Shown here: positions 27,071-38,800 of the stretch, one piece after another | Layout: each line of letters starts with the position of its first letter | Position numbering within the stretch: position 1 is the stretch's first letter | Assembly (NCBI RefSeq): GCF_018417595.1 | Contig: NZ_CP070982.1 | Location: 2,257,501 to 2,321,500 of the forward strand | Origin: Pseudomonas entomophila | GTDB taxonomy: Bacteria > Pseudomonadota > Gammaproteobacteria > Pseudomonadales > Pseudomonadaceae | Length of the DNA: 64,000 bases | Direction of reading: 5' to 3' | Position numbers and translations under genes: made by a program | The notes under the pieces: generated by a model | What the model saw: the letters and a program-made list of their open reading frames with translations, nothing else | Databases searched by the model: none | What the model was told of the DNA's origin: nothing

Positions 27071-28453
27071 GTGCTTACGATCTACAACACGCTGAGCAAG
27101 ACGAAGGAAGCCTTCAAGCCACTCGATGGCAACAAGGTGCGCATGTATGTCTGCGGCATGACCGTGTACGACTACTGCCACCTGGGTCATGGCCGAAGCA
27201 TGGTGGCCTTCGACCTGGTCACGCGCTGGCTGCGCAAGAGCGGCTACGACCTCACCTACGTACGCAACATCACCGACATCGACGACAAGATCATCAACCG
27301 GGCCAACGAGAACGGCGAGTCGTTCGACGCGCTGACCGCCCGCATGATCGACGCGATGCACGAGGACGAGCGGCGCCTGAGCATCCTCAAGCCAGACCTG
27401 GAACCCCGTGCCACCGACCACATCCCCGGCATGCACGCGATGATCCAGACGTTGATCGACAAGGGCTACGCCTACGCGCCGGGCAATGGCGACGTGTACT
27501 ACCGGGTCGGCAAGTTCGTCGGCTACGGCAAGCTGTCGCGCAAGAAGATCGAAGACCTGCGCATCGGCGCGCGGATCGAGGTGGGTGAGTCGAAACAGGA
27601 CCCACTGGACTTCGTGCTGTGGAAAGGCGCCAAGCCGGGCGAGCCGTTCTGGGATTCGCCATGGGGCCCGGGCCGTCCGGGTTGGCACATCGAGTGCTCG
27701 GTCATGTCCACCTGCTGCCTGGGCGAGAGCTTCGACATCCACGGTGGCGGCAGCGACCTGGAGTTCCCGCACCACGAGAACGAGATCGCCCAGAGCGAGG
27801 CGGCCACCGGCAAGCAGTACGCCAACGCCTGGATGCATTGCGGCATGATCCGCATCAATGGCGAGAAGATGTCCAAGTCGTTGAACAACTTCTTCACCAT
27901 CCGCGACGTGCTCGACAAGTACCACCCGGAAGTGGTGCGTTATCTGCTGGTGGCCAGCCACTATCGCAGCGCCATCAACTACTCCGAAGACAGCCTGCGT
28001 GACTCGAAGGGGGCGCTGGAGCGTTTCTACCACGCACTACGCGGCCTGCCGCGGGTTGCCGCGAAGGGTGGCGAGGCGTTCGTCGAGCGCTTCACCGTGG
28101 CGATGAACGACGACTTCGGCACCCCCGAAGCCTGCGCCGTGCTGTTCGACCTGGTGCGCGAGATCAACCGCCTGCGCGAGAGCGATCTGGAGGCCGCTGC
28201 CGGCCTGGCCGGTCGCCTGCGTGAGCTGGGTGATGTGCTGGGTGTGCTGCAGCTGGATGCCGACGACTTCCTGCGGGCCGGTGCCGAAGGCAAGGTCGAT
28301 GCCGCTGAAGTGGAGGCTTTGATCCAGGCACGCCTGCAGGCGCGTGCGGACAAGAACTGGGCGGAGTCCGACCGTATCCGTGACCAGATCACCGCCATGG
28401 GTGTGGTGCTGGAAGACGGCAAGGGTGGCACCACCTGGCGCCTGGCTGACTGA
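27071..28453 (+). CDS. cysS: Cysteinyl-tRNA synthetase
   Basis: 460 aa, GTG start. Class [17 protein letters not shown] carries the HIGH motif (HLGH) and a zinc-ligand Cys. The other zinc ligands are in the [29 protein letters not shown] segment, and [10 protein letters not shown] is the KMSKS loop. Standard length. Downstream of glnS in an operon. Confidence 0.97.
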   Translation: MLTIYNTLSKTKEAFKPLDGNKVRMYVCGMTVYDYCHLGHGRSMVAFDLVTRWLRKSGYDLTYVRNITDIDDKIINRANENGESFDALTARMIDAMHEDERRLSILKPDLEPRATDHIPGMHAMIQTLIDKGYAYAPGNGDVYYRVGKFVGYGKLSRKKIEDLRIGARIEVGESKQDPLDFVLWKGAKPGEPFWDSPWGPGRPGWHIECSVMSTCCLGESFDIHGGGSDLEFPHHENEIAQSEAATGKQYANAWMHCGMIRINGEKMSKSLNNFFTIRDVLDKYHPEVVRYLLVASHYRSAINYSEDSLRDSKGALERFYHALRGLPRVAAKGGEAFVERFTVAMNDDFGTPEACAVLFDLVREINRLRESDLEAAAGLAGRLRELGDVLGVLQLDADDFLRAGAEGKVDAAEVEALIQARLQARADKNWAESDRIRDQITAMGVVLEDGKGGTTWRLAD

Positions 28454-28473
28454 TCGAGTTGATTGGGGCTGCT

Positions 28474-28566
28474 GCGCAGCCCTTCGCGGGTAAACCCACA
28501 GGTACAGCACAAATCTCAATGCTGTGCTGTACCTGTGGGGGCGGGTTCTCCCGCGAAGGGGCCGCA
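28474..28566. repeat. Long REP hairpin after cysS
   Basis: CCTTCGCGGG with CCCACAGGTACAGCAC pairs with GTGCTGTACCTGTGGG and CCCGCGAAGG around an A/T-rich loop (28511–28522), a near-perfect stem of about 30 bp interrupted by small bulges. Sits between convergent cysS and the sensor kinase gene and likely ends both transcripts. Confidence 0.8.
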
Positions 28567-28581
28567 ATGTGTTCCCGACCG

Positions 28582-29973
28582 TTATTTGGCCAGGCCCGCC
28601 AACGGGCAATGCAGCACCAGCTTCGCCCCACCCAGCTCGCTGGCCCCCACCTCCAAGCCGAAGCCATGCAGGTCGACGATCGCCGCGACGATCGACAAGC
28701 CCAGCCCGAACCCCGGGTGACGGTGGCCTTCATCACTGCGATAGAAGCGCTTCAACACCGCCTCGCGCTCCTGCGCCGGAATCCCCGGCCCGCTGTCTTC
28801 GACGGCAATACGCACGCCATCGTCGTCCTGCATCGCCTCGATCCAGACCTGCCCACCCTCCGGGGTGAACTTGATTGCATTGCCCACCAGGTTGGCCAGT
28901 GCCTCGAACAGCAATTCACGGTCGCCATGCAACGCAGGCAATTGCCCGGGCTGCGCCAGGCGCAGGCGGATGCCGCCATCCTCGGCCAGTGGCAGATAGA
29001 AATCGTGCAGCTCCATCAGCAACGCATGGGGGTCGAGCTGCACGAAACCGGCACGACGCTGGCGATCTTCCAGTTCGCTGATGCGCAGCAAGCCGCGGAA
29101 GCGCGCCATCAGTGTGTCGGTCTCGCCGATCGCCTGGTCCAGCGCCTCGCCCTGCGCTGAGTCGATGCCGTTTTGCTGGCGAATGCGATAGAGCTGGGCG
29201 CGCAGCCGGGTCAATGGCGTGCGCAGGTCATGGGCGATGTTGTCGCACACCCCCTTGACCTCGTGCATCAGGCGCTCGATACGGTCGAGCATGGCGTTGA
29301 CGATGGCGGCGAGCATGTCCAGCTCGTCACGTCGGGCCGACAGTGGCAAGCGGTGGGTGAGGTCGCCGGCGACAATCAGCTCGGCCTGGGCCTGGATGGC
29401 GCGGATGCGCTTGAGCGGTCGGCGGCGCAGCAGGTACCAGCCAGCGAAACCGGGGATCAAGGTGAGGGATATACCCCAGAGCAGGGCGTGGAGGATGATC
29501 CGGGTGACCACGAACAGCGAGCCGTTGTCCCGCACCAGCACCAGCCAGCGGCCGTCCTGGACCTTGATCGCCACCGCGTCGCAGCTGTCCGGCGGCAGGC
29601 GCGGGTCGTCCGCGTCCAGGCAGCGCTTGAGTTCGTGGATCTTGCCATCCAGGCCAAGATCCGAGGGGATGGCACGGATACGTCCGCCAATCGGGTTGAG
29701 CTGCGGATCGAACAGGCCGTACGCGTCGAAGCTGCGCTCTTCGAAGGCCTGGCTGGCGATCAGGGCGTCGTCCAGTTGCTTGCCGCTCATGTGGGCGAAC
29801 AGGTGCTGGCGTTGCAGCATGGAGTGACGGGTGAGCTTGTTCAGGTAGCTGGACACCTCGAAGTACAGCACCCCCATGAGGATGCTGCTCCAGGCCACGA
29901 AGAGAAAGCTGTATAGCGCCAGCAGGCGGCTGGTGGAGGAACTCCAGCCCTTAGACGGGTTCGGCAATAGCAT
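28582..29973 (-). CDS. Sensor histidine kinase of a two-component system
   Basis: 463 aa. Two membrane helices (about 14–38 and 165–187) flank a periplasmic sensor domain of about 130 residues. HAMP follows, then the H-box VCDNIAHDLRTPLTRLRAQ (phospho-acceptor His near 250), N-box LVGNAIKFTPEGG, G-boxes EDSGPGIP and GFGLGLSIVAAI. Partner of the OmpR-type regulator encoded just upstream, which it overlaps by 23 bases. Signal unknown. Confidence 0.92.
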   Translation of the reverse strand: MLLPNPSKGWSSSTSRLLALYSFLFVAWSSILMGVLYFEVSSYLNKLTRHSMLQRQHLFAHMSGKQLDDALIASQAFEERSFDAYGLFDPQLNPIGGRIRAIPSDLGLDGKIHELKRCLDADDPRLPPDSCDAVAIKVQDGRWLVLVRDNGSLFVVTRIILHALLWGISLTLIPGFAGWYLLRRRPLKRIRAIQAQAELIVAGDLTHRLPLSARRDELDMLAAIVNAMLDRIERLMHEVKGVCDNIAHDLRTPLTRLRAQLYRIRQQNGIDSAQGEALDQAIGETDTLMARFRGLLRISELEDRQRRAGFVQLDPHALLMELHDFYLPLAEDGGIRLRLAQPGQLPALHGDRELLFEALANLVGNAIKFTPEGGQVWIEAMQDDDGVRIAVEDSGPGIPAQEREAVLKRFYRSDEGHRHPGFGLGLSIVAAIVDLHGFGLEVGASELGGAKLVLHCPLAGLAK

Positions 29974-30631
29974 AGCCGGAGCCCCGCACGGTACGGATCA
30001 GGGGAGTCTGGCCGGGTGAGTCGATCTTCTTGCGCAGGCGCCCGATGTGCACGTCGATCAGGTTGGTGCCGGGGTCGAAGTGATAACCCCAGACCTCTTC
30101 GAAGATCATCATCCGGGTGATCACCTGGCCGGAGTGGCGCATCAGGTATTCCAGCAGCTTGTATTCGGTGGGCAGCAGGTTCAGCGACTGCTCGCCGCGA
30201 CGCGCCTCGTGGCTGATCAGGTCCAGTTCCAGGTCGGCGACCTGCAGGCGGGTCTGGGTCATGGGCGTGCTGTTGCGGCGCAGCAACACTTCGACCCTTG
30301 CGGCCATTTCGTCCGAAGCGAACGGCTTGGTCAGGTAGTCGTCACCACCGGCGCGCAGGCCACGCACGCGCTCGTCGACATCGGAGAGGGCGCTGATCAT
30401 CAGGATCGGGGTGGCGATTTTCAGGCTGCGCAGGGTGGTGACGATGGTCAGACCGTCGACTTCGGGCAGCATGCGGTCCACGGTGATCAGGTCATAGCCA
30501 CCGGCGATGGCTTTGGACAGGCCTTCACGACCGTTGTCGGCCCAATCGACCTCCAGGCCATGGCTGGTGAGTTCGGCGACGATTTCCTGGCCGGTGACGG
30601 CATCGTCTTCGATGGTCAGTACGCGTGGCAT
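29951..30631 (-). CDS. OmpR-family response regulator
   Basis: 226 aa from ATG 30631. Receiver domain with the acidic pocket (IEDD), phospho-Asp in DLITVDRMLPEVDGL near residue 51 and LTKPF Lys near 101. The C-terminal winged helix (about 130–226) has NLLPTEYKLLEYLMRHSGQVITR and NLIDVHIGRLRKKID. Operon with the overlapping kinase gene. Confidence 0.93.
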   Translation of the reverse strand: MPRVLTIEDDAVTGQEIVAELTSHGLEVDWADNGREGLSKAIAGGYDLITVDRMLPEVDGLTIVTTLRSLKIATPILMISALSDVDERVRGLRAGGDDYLTKPFASDEMAARVEVLLRRNSTPMTQTRLQVADLELDLISHEARRGEQSLNLLPTEYKLLEYLMRHSGQVITRMMIFEEVWGYHFDPGTNLIDVHIGRLRKKIDSPGQTPLIRTVRGSGYAIAEPV

Positions 30632-30747
30632 GCTGGTTCCTGGGCGGCGAATGGAGGCTTGATTGTGCCAAAGAATAGACAAACGGCGATTTAAGAAAAA
30701 TTCATCTGGCCGTGCGCGATGTACACGCCCCTGTGGGAGCGGGCAAT

Positions 30748-30784
30748 AAAAACGGGGCATGCCATCGCTGGCATGCCCCGTTTT
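30748..30784. terminator. Terminator downstream of ilvE
   Basis: CGGGGCATGCCA (30753–30764), loop TCGC, TGGCATGCCCCG (30769–30780) flanked by AAAAA on the left and TTTT on the right, so it works as a U-tailed hairpin on the minus strand for ilvE and could act on both strands. Confidence 0.92.
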
Positions 30785-30801
30785 CACAGCAGGCGAACGC
30801 C

Positions 30802-31821
30802 TCAGGCGACCTTGACGATCCAGCCGGCCGGGGCTTCGACATCACCGCTCTGGATGCCGGTCAGCTCGTTGTAGAGCTTTTGAGTAACCGGGCCGACTTC
30901 GGTTTCGCTGTGGAACACGTGCAGCTTGCCGTTGTACTGGATACCGCCGATCGGGGTGATCACGGCGGCGGTGCCGCAAGCGCCGGCTTCAACGAAACGG
31001 TCTAGCTTGTCGATTTCCACGTCGCCCTCGATGACCTTCAGGCCCAGGCGCGATTCGGCCAGTTCCATCAGCGACAGGCGGGTGATGCCCGGCAGTACCG
31101 AGATCGACTTTGGAGTGACGAATTCGTTGTTGGCGGTGATGCCGAAGAAGTTGGCCGAGCCGACTTCCTCGATTTTCTTGTGGGTCAATGGGTCGAGGTA
31201 GATGCAGTCGGCGAAACCGGCTTTCTTGGCTTCGTAACCGGGTTGCAGGCTGGCCGCGTAGTTGCCGCCGACTTTTGCCGCGCCGGTGCCTTGCGGGGCT
31301 GCGCGGTCGAAGTCGGAGATCAGGAACTTGTGCGGGGTCATGCCGCCCTTGAAGTACGAGCCGACCGGGATGGCAAAGACCGAGAAGATGAACTCGGGGG
31401 CGGTGCGCACGCCGATGTTGTCACCGGTGCCGATCACGAAGGGGCGCAGGTACAGCGCGCCTTTGCCGTGCGGCGGGACGAATTTTTCGTTGGCCTTGAC
31501 CACCTGTTTGCAGGCTTCGATGAACTGCTCGGTCGGTACGCGTGGCATCAGCAGGCGGTCGCAGCTGCGCTGCATGCGCGCGGCGTTCTGGTCCGGGCGG
31601 AACAGGTTGATCGAGCCGTCCTTGCAGCGGTAGGCCTTCAGGCCTTCGAAGCACTGCTGGCCATAGTGCAGGGCAGTGGAGCCTTCACTGATGTGCAGCA
31701 CGTTGTCGTCGGTCAGGGTGCCCTTGTCCCACTCGCCGTTACGCCATACGGACAGGTAACGTTTGTCGGTCTTGATGTAGTCGAAACCCAGCTTGTCCCA
31801 GTTAATGCTTTCGTTACTCAT
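30802..31821 (-). CDS. ilvE: Branched-chain amino acid aminotransferase
   Basis: 339 aa, fold-type IV PLP enzyme. EGSTALHYGQQCFEGLKAYR near 47–66, RLLMPRVP, GTGAAKVGGNYAASLQPGYEAKKAGF with the PLP-binding Lys around 200, and EVGSANFFGI, VEAGACGTAAVITPIGGI for cofactor phosphate binding. Longer than the E. coli IlvE, matching the type II BCAT group common in Pseudomonas. Transfers amino groups to branched 2-oxoacids in Val/Leu/Ile metabolism. Single-gene unit with its own terminator. Confidence 0.93.
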   Translation of the reverse strand: MSNESINWDKLGFDYIKTDKRYLSVWRNGEWDKGTLTDDNVLHISEGSTALHYGQQCFEGLKAYRCKDGSINLFRPDQNAARMQRSCDRLLMPRVPTEQFIEACKQVVKANEKFVPPHGKGALYLRPFVIGTGDNIGVRTAPEFIFSVFAIPVGSYFKGGMTPHKFLISDFDRAAPQGTGAAKVGGNYAASLQPGYEAKKAGFADCIYLDPLTHKKIEEVGSANFFGITANNEFVTPKSISVLPGITRLSLMELAESRLGLKVIEGDVEIDKLDRFVEAGACGTAAVITPIGGIQYNGKLHVFHSETEVGPVTQKLYNELTGIQSGDVEAPAGWIVKVA

Positions 31822-31948
31822 GACACCCTCATAGCTCTACGCCCGAACACGGCGGGCTGCTTTTATATGCGCACCCCGCCACCTTAATACATCCGGCGCG
31901 GATCGGGAACCGTGGGTGATCACACAACCCTTTGGGGGCAGGGACCTC

Positions 31949-32034
31949 TGTAGGAGCGGCTTTAGCCGCGATGCCGGCGACGCAGTGCCTGGTACCCGCT
32001 TCGCCGGTGATCGCGGCTAAAGCCGCTCCTACAG
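31949..32034. repeat. REP doublet upstream of ilvE
   Basis: TGTAGGAGCGGCTTTAGCCG and its inverted partner CGGCTAAAGCCGCTCCTACA flank a core GCCGGCGACGCAGTGCCTGG. Same class and almost the same core as the copy at 4103–4183. Confidence 0.9.
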
Positions 32035-32052
32035 GCGAACGGGCCACGCGGT

Positions 32053-32403
32053 TCAGCGCAAGCGCCGGTTCCAGTCACCGCCATGGTCGCGCCAGCAGGC
32101 CTCCTCGCTGTCGAAGCGCACATGCCAGGCGACATGATCCAGCTGGATGCCGGCGTCGGCGAGCGCCTGGGCCGTCAACCCGAGCATCCGCGCCTTGTCC
32201 TCGCCCGCCAGGGCCCTGGCCTTGTCGGTGTCGTCGGTGAACACCCAGGTGATGCGCAGGCTGGCGGGAAAGTCGTCGAGGTCGACCTGATGCGTGAGCC
32301 AGGCGAAGCCGACGATCTCGGCCTGGGCCGTGGCGCAGGCCTCGGTCAGGCAGGCGACCATTTCCCGTTCCAGGCGTGCCAGTGTCCGTTTGTCGCCGGC
32401 CAT
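32053..32403 (-). CDS. Conserved hypothetical protein
   Basis: 116 aa, ATG overlapping the stop of the glyoxalase gene, so translated from the same mRNA. Helical N-terminus (TLARLEREMVACLTEACATAQAEI), then WLTHQVDLDDFPASLRITWVF strands and a C-terminal His/Trp-rich end (HVAWHVRFDSEEACWRDHGGDWNRRL). No signal or membrane segment. I recall it as a conserved pseudomonad protein beside the glyoxalase but know no function; automatic labels as a Fis-type regulator are not supported by any visible helix-turn-helix. Confidence 0.7.
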   Translation of the reverse strand: MAGDKRTLARLEREMVACLTEACATAQAEIVGFAWLTHQVDLDDFPASLRITWVFTDDTDKARALAGEDKARMLGLTAQALADAGIQLDHVAWHVRFDSEEACWRDHGGDWNRRLR

Positions 32404-32774
32404 CAGGTGTTGTCGCCAATCTGCTGGCAGAAGCGCAGGCGGTTGCCGAACGGGTCGACGACCTGCATCTCCAGGCCCCAGTCGACCGTTTCGGCCTGGG
32501 GGCGGGCATAGCCGTACTGCTTGTCCAGCAGTTCGCGCTCCAAGGCCTTGAGGTCTTCTACCCGGGCGAAAACCGCCGATCCCGGCGTGGCGTCACCGTG
32601 GTGTTCGGAAAGATGCAGGATCAGCCCGTCGCGATGGATCTGCATGTACAGCGGCAAGTCCGGGGCGAAGCGGTGTTCCCAGTCGAGCTGGAACCCAAGA
32701 AAGTCGAGGTAGAACTCCCTGGCCTTGTCGATCGAAAAAATGCGCAGGATCGGGATGGCGGGGGCGAATGTCAT
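32403..32774 (-). CDS. Glyoxalase/bleomycin-resistance (VOC) superfamily protein
   Basis: 123 aa from ATG 32774, chosen because AAGGA lies 7 bases upstream (GTG 32780 is closer than ideal). Two beta-alpha-beta-beta-beta modules: IPILRIFSIDKAREFYLDFLGF and the second ending MQVVDPFGNRLRFCQQ. Candidate metal ligands His (LILHLSEHHG) and Glu (LEMQVVDPFGN). Similar to the AbleR/VOC group that binds small molecules; no substrate can be assigned. Confidence 0.85.
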   Translation of the reverse strand: MTFAPAIPILRIFSIDKAREFYLDFLGFQLDWEHRFAPDLPLYMQIHRDGLILHLSEHHGDATPGSAVFARVEDLKALERELLDKQYGYARPQAETVDWGLEMQVVDPFGNRLRFCQQIGDNT

Positions 32775-33059
32775 GGGCACGTCCTTGTCTCGAAAAGGGG
32801 CGGGAGCGCCACTTTAGCGCACCTGTGCACGCGGGAAGGCACGCAAATCGCGCGTCAATGCGCCGGCTGCTCTGGCCCGAGGCCGGGCGGCCTGACTGAC
32901 GGTCCGGAAGTTTCATCTTCGTTCACCTGCGGACTTGGCCCGCTACCTGCTATATCCAGCCAGCGAATATTGATCGAGTGGTCAGCCTGGCGCGCCTGCA
33001 AGCACCCAGCGCATGGCCCTCCGGACGGCCGCAAGGCCATGGATTCCAGGGGTTCCAGC

Positions 33060-33893
33060 ATGTCGTTGGCGCAGCAGATCGAACCACCTCAGGCAGACCC
33101 GGGCTGGAGCGCCCACCTGCAGTTGCGCTTCATCCAGCGCGATGGCGTGACTCGCCTTGGTGCGCGGCGCCATGTCGGACCTCTTTTGGTGCAGCGGCCA
33201 TTCCATCCGGAGGGCGCGACCTGCCATGTCTATGTGCTGCATCCGCCTGGCGGTATCGTCGCCGGTGATCGCCTGGAGCTGGATGTACACCTTGATGCAG
33301 GCAGCCACGCACTGCTGACCATGCCCGGCGCCAGCAAGTTCTACCGCAGCATCGGCCCGACCGCGCGCCTGGCCCAACGCTTTCACCTCGCCGCTGGCAG
33401 CATCCTGGAGTGGCTGCCCCAGGACAGCATCTTCTTCAATGGCGCCCGGGCCAGCCTCGACAGCCGCTTCAGCCTTGAACCCGGCGCCCGGTTGCTGGCC
33501 TGGGAAACCTTGTGCCTGGGGCGGCCGGTGATGGGCGAGCGCTTCGCCCAGGGCGCCCTGGACAGCCGCTTGTGCATCGAACTGCCAGGCGATCCCGGCT
33601 TGCACGAGCGCCTGCGCATCGAAGGGGGGCACCTGGACAAGGTGGGCGGATACCCGCTGATCGCGACGTTCTGCGCAACGCCGGCCGACCAGGCCGTGCT
33701 GGAGCAAGTCCGGCAACAGCTCGAGGCACTCGACACCCCGGCCGGCGCGACCTTGCTCGGCCCGCTGCTGGTGATCCGCCTGCTCGACCACGACAACCAA
33801 CACTTGCAATGCAATCTGCAGCGCCTCTGGCACCTGCTGCGCCCGGCCGTGCTCGGCCTGGCGCCGTGCCCGCCGCGCATCTGGGCCACCTGA
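33060..33893 (+). CDS. ureD: Urease accessory protein UreD
   Basis: 277 aa from ATG 33060 (AGGGG about 8 bases upstream); ATG 33039 is a possible longer start. Contains the UreD hallmarks [50 protein letters not shown] and [13 protein letters not shown]. It is the scaffold of the UreD–UreF–UreG complex that loads nickel into apo-urease. First gene of the eight-gene operon; the roughly 285-bp gap upstream must hold the promoter, where no clear sigma-54 site was seen. Confidence 0.95.
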   Translation: MSLAQQIEPPQADPGWSAHLQLRFIQRDGVTRLGARRHVGPLLVQRPFHPEGATCHVYVLHPPGGIVAGDRLELDVHLDAGSHALLTMPGASKFYRSIGPTARLAQRFHLAAGSILEWLPQDSIFFNGARASLDSRFSLEPGARLLAWETLCLGRPVMGERFAQGALDSRLCIELPGDPGLHERLRIEGGHLDKVGGYPLIATFCATPADQAVLEQVRQQLEALDTPAGATLLGPLLVIRLLDHDNQHLQCNLQRLWHLLRPAVLGLAPCPPRIWAT

Positions 33894-33903
33894 GAGAGCC
33901 GCC

Positions 33904-34206
33904 ATGGAGCTGACCCCGAGAGAGAAAGACAAACTGCTGCTGTTCACCGCCGCGCTGCTGGCCGAACGGCGCCTGGCCCGTGGCCTGCGGCTGAACTATC
34001 CGGAAGCGGTGGCGCTGATCAGCGCCGCGGTGCTGGAGGGCGCCCGCGACGGCCGCACGGTGGCCGAGCTGATGAGCCTCGGGCGCGAGGTGCTGGTGCG
34101 CGAACAGGTCATGGACGGTGTGCCGGAAATGCTCCACGACGTCCAGGTCGAGGCGACCTTCCCCGACGGCACCAAGCTGGTGACCGTGCATGACCCCATT
34201 GTCTGA
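33904..34206 (+). CDS. ureA: Urease subunit gamma
   Basis: 100 aa, the standard gamma length. Motifs: [55 protein letters not shown] and [18 protein letters not shown]. Part of the (UreABC)3 urease that hydrolyses urea to ammonia and CO2 in the cytoplasm. Ten bases after ureD. Confidence 0.97.
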   Translation: MELTPREKDKLLLFTAALLAERRLARGLRLNYPEAVALISAAVLEGARDGRTVAELMSLGREVLVREQVMDGVPEMLHDVQVEATFPDGTKLVTVHDPIV

Positions 34207-34216
34207 GGAACCCCGC

Positions 34217-34530
34217 ATGATTCCCGGAGAAGTCCAGGTCGCCGCAGGCGACATCGAGCTCAACGTCGGCCGAGAAACGCTCAGCGTCAGCGTCGCCAAC
34301 CACGGCGACCGCCCTGTGCAAGTCGGTTCGCACTACCATTTTTTCGAAGTCAACGACGCCCTGGTGTTCGAGCGCGCGCCGACCCGTGGCTTTCGCCTGG
34401 ACATCCCGGCCGGCACCGCGGTGCGCTTCGAACCGGGCCAGGCGCGCACCGTGCAGCTGGTGGCCTACGCCGGCAAGCGCGAGGTGTACGGCTTCCAGGG
34501 CAAGGTGATGGGCGCGCTGGAGGGCAGGGC

Positions 34531-34534
<4 letters not shown>
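34217..34534 (+). CDS. ureB: Urease subunit beta
   Basis: 105 aa from ATG 34217. Typical sequence: [37 protein letters not shown] and [16 protein letters not shown]. Overlaps the start of ureC by 4 bases (ATGA). Confidence 0.97.
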
Positions 34535-36234
<1,700 letters not shown>

Positions 36235-36244
36235 AGGAGTGAAC

Positions 36245-36730
36245 ATGATCGTACTCACCCGGCGCCTCGCCGAAGCCGCCACGGTCACCGGCACCCTCAC
36301 GCTCGATGTCGACAGCCGTATCAAGAGCCGGCTGCGGGTCAAGCTGGACGATGGCCGCGAGGCTGGGCTGATGCTCGAACGCGGCCATTTGCTGCGCGGC
36401 GGCGAGCTGCTCTGCGACACCGACGGCGGCCATGTGGTTCGCGTATTGGCGGCGCCCGAGGCGGTGTCGACGGTGCGCTGCGACGACCCGCACCTGCTGG
36501 CCCGCGCCGCCTACCACCTGGGCAATCGCCATGTGCCATTGCAGATCGAGCCGGGCCTGTTGCGTTACCAGCATGACCATGTGCTCGACGACATGCTGCG
36601 CGGCCTGGGCCTGAACGTCGACACCGAGCAGGCGCCGTTCGAGCCCGAGGCCGGCGCCTACCAGAGTGCGCCCCACAGCCATGCTCATGGCCACGATCAT
36701 CCGTTCGTGCGCCTGCCCACCCATTCCTGA
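36245..36730 (+). CDS. ureE: Urease nickel metallochaperone UreE
   Basis: 161 aa from ATG 36245. N-terminal peptide-binding domain, then the GNRHVPLQI motif with the conserved His, [13 protein letters not shown], and a His-rich C-terminus (HSHAHGHDH) that binds nickel. Delivers Ni to UreG during urease maturation. Confidence 0.95.
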   Translation: MIVLTRRLAEAATVTGTLTLDVDSRIKSRLRVKLDDGREAGLMLERGHLLRGGELLCDTDGGHVVRVLAAPEAVSTVRCDDPHLLARAAYHLGNRHVPLQIEPGLLRYQHDHVLDDMLRGLGLNVDTEQAPFEPEAGAYQSAPHSHAHGHDHPFVRLPTHS

Positions 36731-36749
36731 ACCACCTTTGGAGCTTGCG

Positions 36750-37295
36750 ATGAAAAAGACTTTCGCCCTGATGCTGTTGATGGTGGCCTTGCCGGCCTTC
36801 GCCCACCCCGGTCACGACGCCAACCCGCTGCAGGACGGCCTGCTGCATCCGCTGACCGGTCTCGATCACTTGCTGATGCTGATCGGCACGGGTGTGCTCG
36901 CGGCCTTGACCCGGCGCACCCTCACGCTGCCTTTGGCCACCCTGGCGGCCATGTTCGGCGGTGCTGTGTGCGGCCATCTGTTCGGTGATGTGCTGGGCAT
37001 GGAACAGATGATCATCGCGTCGCTGCTGGTGGCTGCCGCCGCCATGCTGCTGCCGAGCCGTCAGTTGCTGCTGTCGCTGGTCATGCCGGTGTTCGCCCTG
37101 TTCCATGGCTGGGCCCACGGCGTCGAGGCCACGCCCAGCGCATTCTGGCTGTTCAGCGCCGGTTTCGTCACGGTCAGCGGCCTGCTGCTGGTGGTCGGTT
37201 ACGCAGTGGGCTGCCTGCTGCGCCGCCATGCCGGCCTGCAGAAAGCCTTTGGTGGTGGCCTGCTGGCCGGCGCCGCGCTGGTGCTGGCTGGCTGA
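36750..37295 (+). CDS. ureJ: HupE/UreJ nickel transporter-like membrane protein
   Basis: 181 aa from ATG 36750. Signal-like N-terminus ending AFAHPGHD, then about six membrane helices with the conserved HPLTGLDHLLMLIGTG and FALFHGWAHGVE His motifs of the HupE/UreJ family. Its place within the urease operon supports nickel import for the enzyme. The last stop base is shared with the ureF start. Confidence 0.93.
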   Translation: MKKTFALMLLMVALPAFAHPGHDANPLQDGLLHPLTGLDHLLMLIGTGVLAALTRRTLTLPLATLAAMFGGAVCGHLFGDVLGMEQMIIASLLVAAAAMLLPSRQLLLSLVMPVFALFHGWAHGVEATPSAFWLFSAGFVTVSGLLLVVGYAVGCLLRRHAGLQKAFGGGLLAGAALVLAG

Positions 37296-37969
37296 TGAAC
37301 ACTGACCTGGCGTTGCTGCGTTTGCTGCAGCTGGCCAGCCCGGGCCTGCCGGTGGGTGGTTTCACCTACTCGCAAGGCCTGGAATGGGCTGTCGAAGCGG
37401 GCTGGGTAAGGTCTGTCGCAGGCTTCGCCGCCTGGCAGCGCGAGCAACTGCACGACACCCTTGGTTGCCTCGACTGGCCCGTACTGGCACGCCTGTACCA
37501 CGCCTGCCAGGCCGACGACGCCGAGGCGTTCACCCACTGGAGCCGTTTCCTGCTGGCCAACCGCGAGACGTCCGAGTTGCGTCTCGAGGAGACCCAGCGT
37601 GGCAGCGCCTTGGCTCGCCTGCTCGATGGCTGGCAGTTGGGCCAGGATTCGGCCTGGCGCAGCAGCCTCGAGCTCAGCCAGCTCGGTGGCATGGCCTGGC
37701 TTGGCGCGCACTGGTCTGTTCCATTGCGCGACCTCGCCCTGGGCCATGGTTTTGCCTGGCTGGAGGGGGCGGTGATGGCGGGCGTCAAGCTAGTGCCATT
37801 CGGTCAACAAGCCGCCCAGACGCTGCTGCGCGACCTGGGCGAGGAACTGCCTGCCGTGCTCGATCACGCACTGGCGCTCGACGATGACCAGCTCGGCGGC
37901 GGCCTGCCGTTGCTGGCCATCGCCTCATCGCGCCACGAAACCCAATACACCCGTTTGTTCCGTTCCTGA
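37295..37969 (+). CDS. ureF: Urease accessory protein UreF
   Basis: 224 aa, all-helical. [29 protein letters not shown] at the N-terminus and [15 protein letters not shown] at the C-terminus are typical. Acts with UreD and UreG as the GTPase-controlling part of the nickel insertion complex. Starts within the ureJ stop codon. Confidence 0.94.
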   Translation: MNTDLALLRLLQLASPGLPVGGFTYSQGLEWAVEAGWVRSVAGFAAWQREQLHDTLGCLDWPVLARLYHACQADDAEAFTHWSRFLLANRETSELRLEETQRGSALARLLDGWQLGQDSAWRSSLELSQLGGMAWLGAHWSVPLRDLALGHGFAWLEGAVMAGVKLVPFGQQAAQTLLRDLGEELPAVLDHALALDDDQLGGGLPLLAIASSRHETQYTRLFRS

Positions 37970-37980
37970 GGACTGCCACG

Positions 37981-38649
37981 ATGCAAAACTACCAGCAACC
38001 CCTGCGTGTCGGTGTCGGCGGCCCGGTGGGCTCCGGCAAGACCGCGCTGCTTGAAGCCCTGTGCAAGGCCATGCGCGATCATTACGAGATCGCCGTGGTG
38101 ACCAACGACATCTACACCAAGGAAGACCAGCGCATCCTCACCGAAGCTGGCGCACTCGAGCCCGAGCGGATTGTCGGCGTCGAGACGGGTGGCTGCCCGC
38201 ACACCGCGATTCGCGAGGATGCCTCGATGAACCTCGCCGCTGTCGAGGCGCTGGCACGCAAGTTCGGCAACCTCGAAGTGATCTTCGTTGAGAGTGGCGG
38301 CGACAACCTCAGTGCGACGTTCAGCCCCGAGCTGGCCGACCTGACCATCTATGTGATCGATGTCGCCGAAGGCGAGAAGATCCCGCGCAAGGGGGGGCCA
38401 GGTATCACCAAGTCGGACTTCCTGGTGATCAACAAGACCGACCTGGCGCCGTATGTCGGCGCCTCATTGGAGGTGATGGAGCGCGATACCCGACGCATGC
38501 GCCCTGAGCGGCCGTGGACGTTCAGCAACCTGAAGCGGGGCGACGGGTTGCAGGCGGTGATCGATTTCATCGTCGAGCGAGGCATGCTTGGCGAAAGGCA
38601 TGTCGAGGGCGTGCCATCCGGCCATCGAAGCGGCGGCCAGCCTGCTTGA
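37981..38649 (+). CDS. ureG: Urease accessory GTPase UreG
   Basis: 222 aa. SIMIBI GTPase: P-loop [18 protein letters not shown], nickel-binding [15 protein letters not shown] with Cys-Pro-His, and [11 protein letters not shown] guanine-recognition motif. About 15 residues longer than the usual ~207-aa UreG: after IVERGMLGE comes an unusual [17 protein letters not shown] tail, possibly from a lost original stop. Last gene of the operon. Confidence 0.96.
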   Translation: MQNYQQPLRVGVGGPVGSGKTALLEALCKAMRDHYEIAVVTNDIYTKEDQRILTEAGALEPERIVGVETGGCPHTAIREDASMNLAAVEALARKFGNLEVIFVESGGDNLSATFSPELADLTIYVIDVAEGEKIPRKGGPGITKSDFLVINKTDLAPYVGASLEVMERDTRRMRPERPWTFSNLKRGDGLQAVIDFIVERGMLGERHVEGVPSGHRSGGQPA

Positions 38650-38800
38650 TGGGTGGTTGATGAGGTCTCCTACGTGGTTGCTGGCATCTGAGCTCAATCA
38701 AAGGGTGGCACTGGGGTATACAGTTTTATCGCGCTGAACGCGCAGTGCTGCCCTTCATGCACAGCACATGACGGCGGAGCCCTCATTCAAGGAGAGAAAC

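Noticed and set aside
28474..28566. Possible CRISPR-like or structured RNA
   Set aside because: A single long hairpin of REP type, without repeated units and spacers.
32775..33059. Sigma-54 promoter upstream of ureD
   Set aside because: TGGCGCGCCTGCA resembles parts of the -24/-12 motif, but the spacing between GG and GC is too short.
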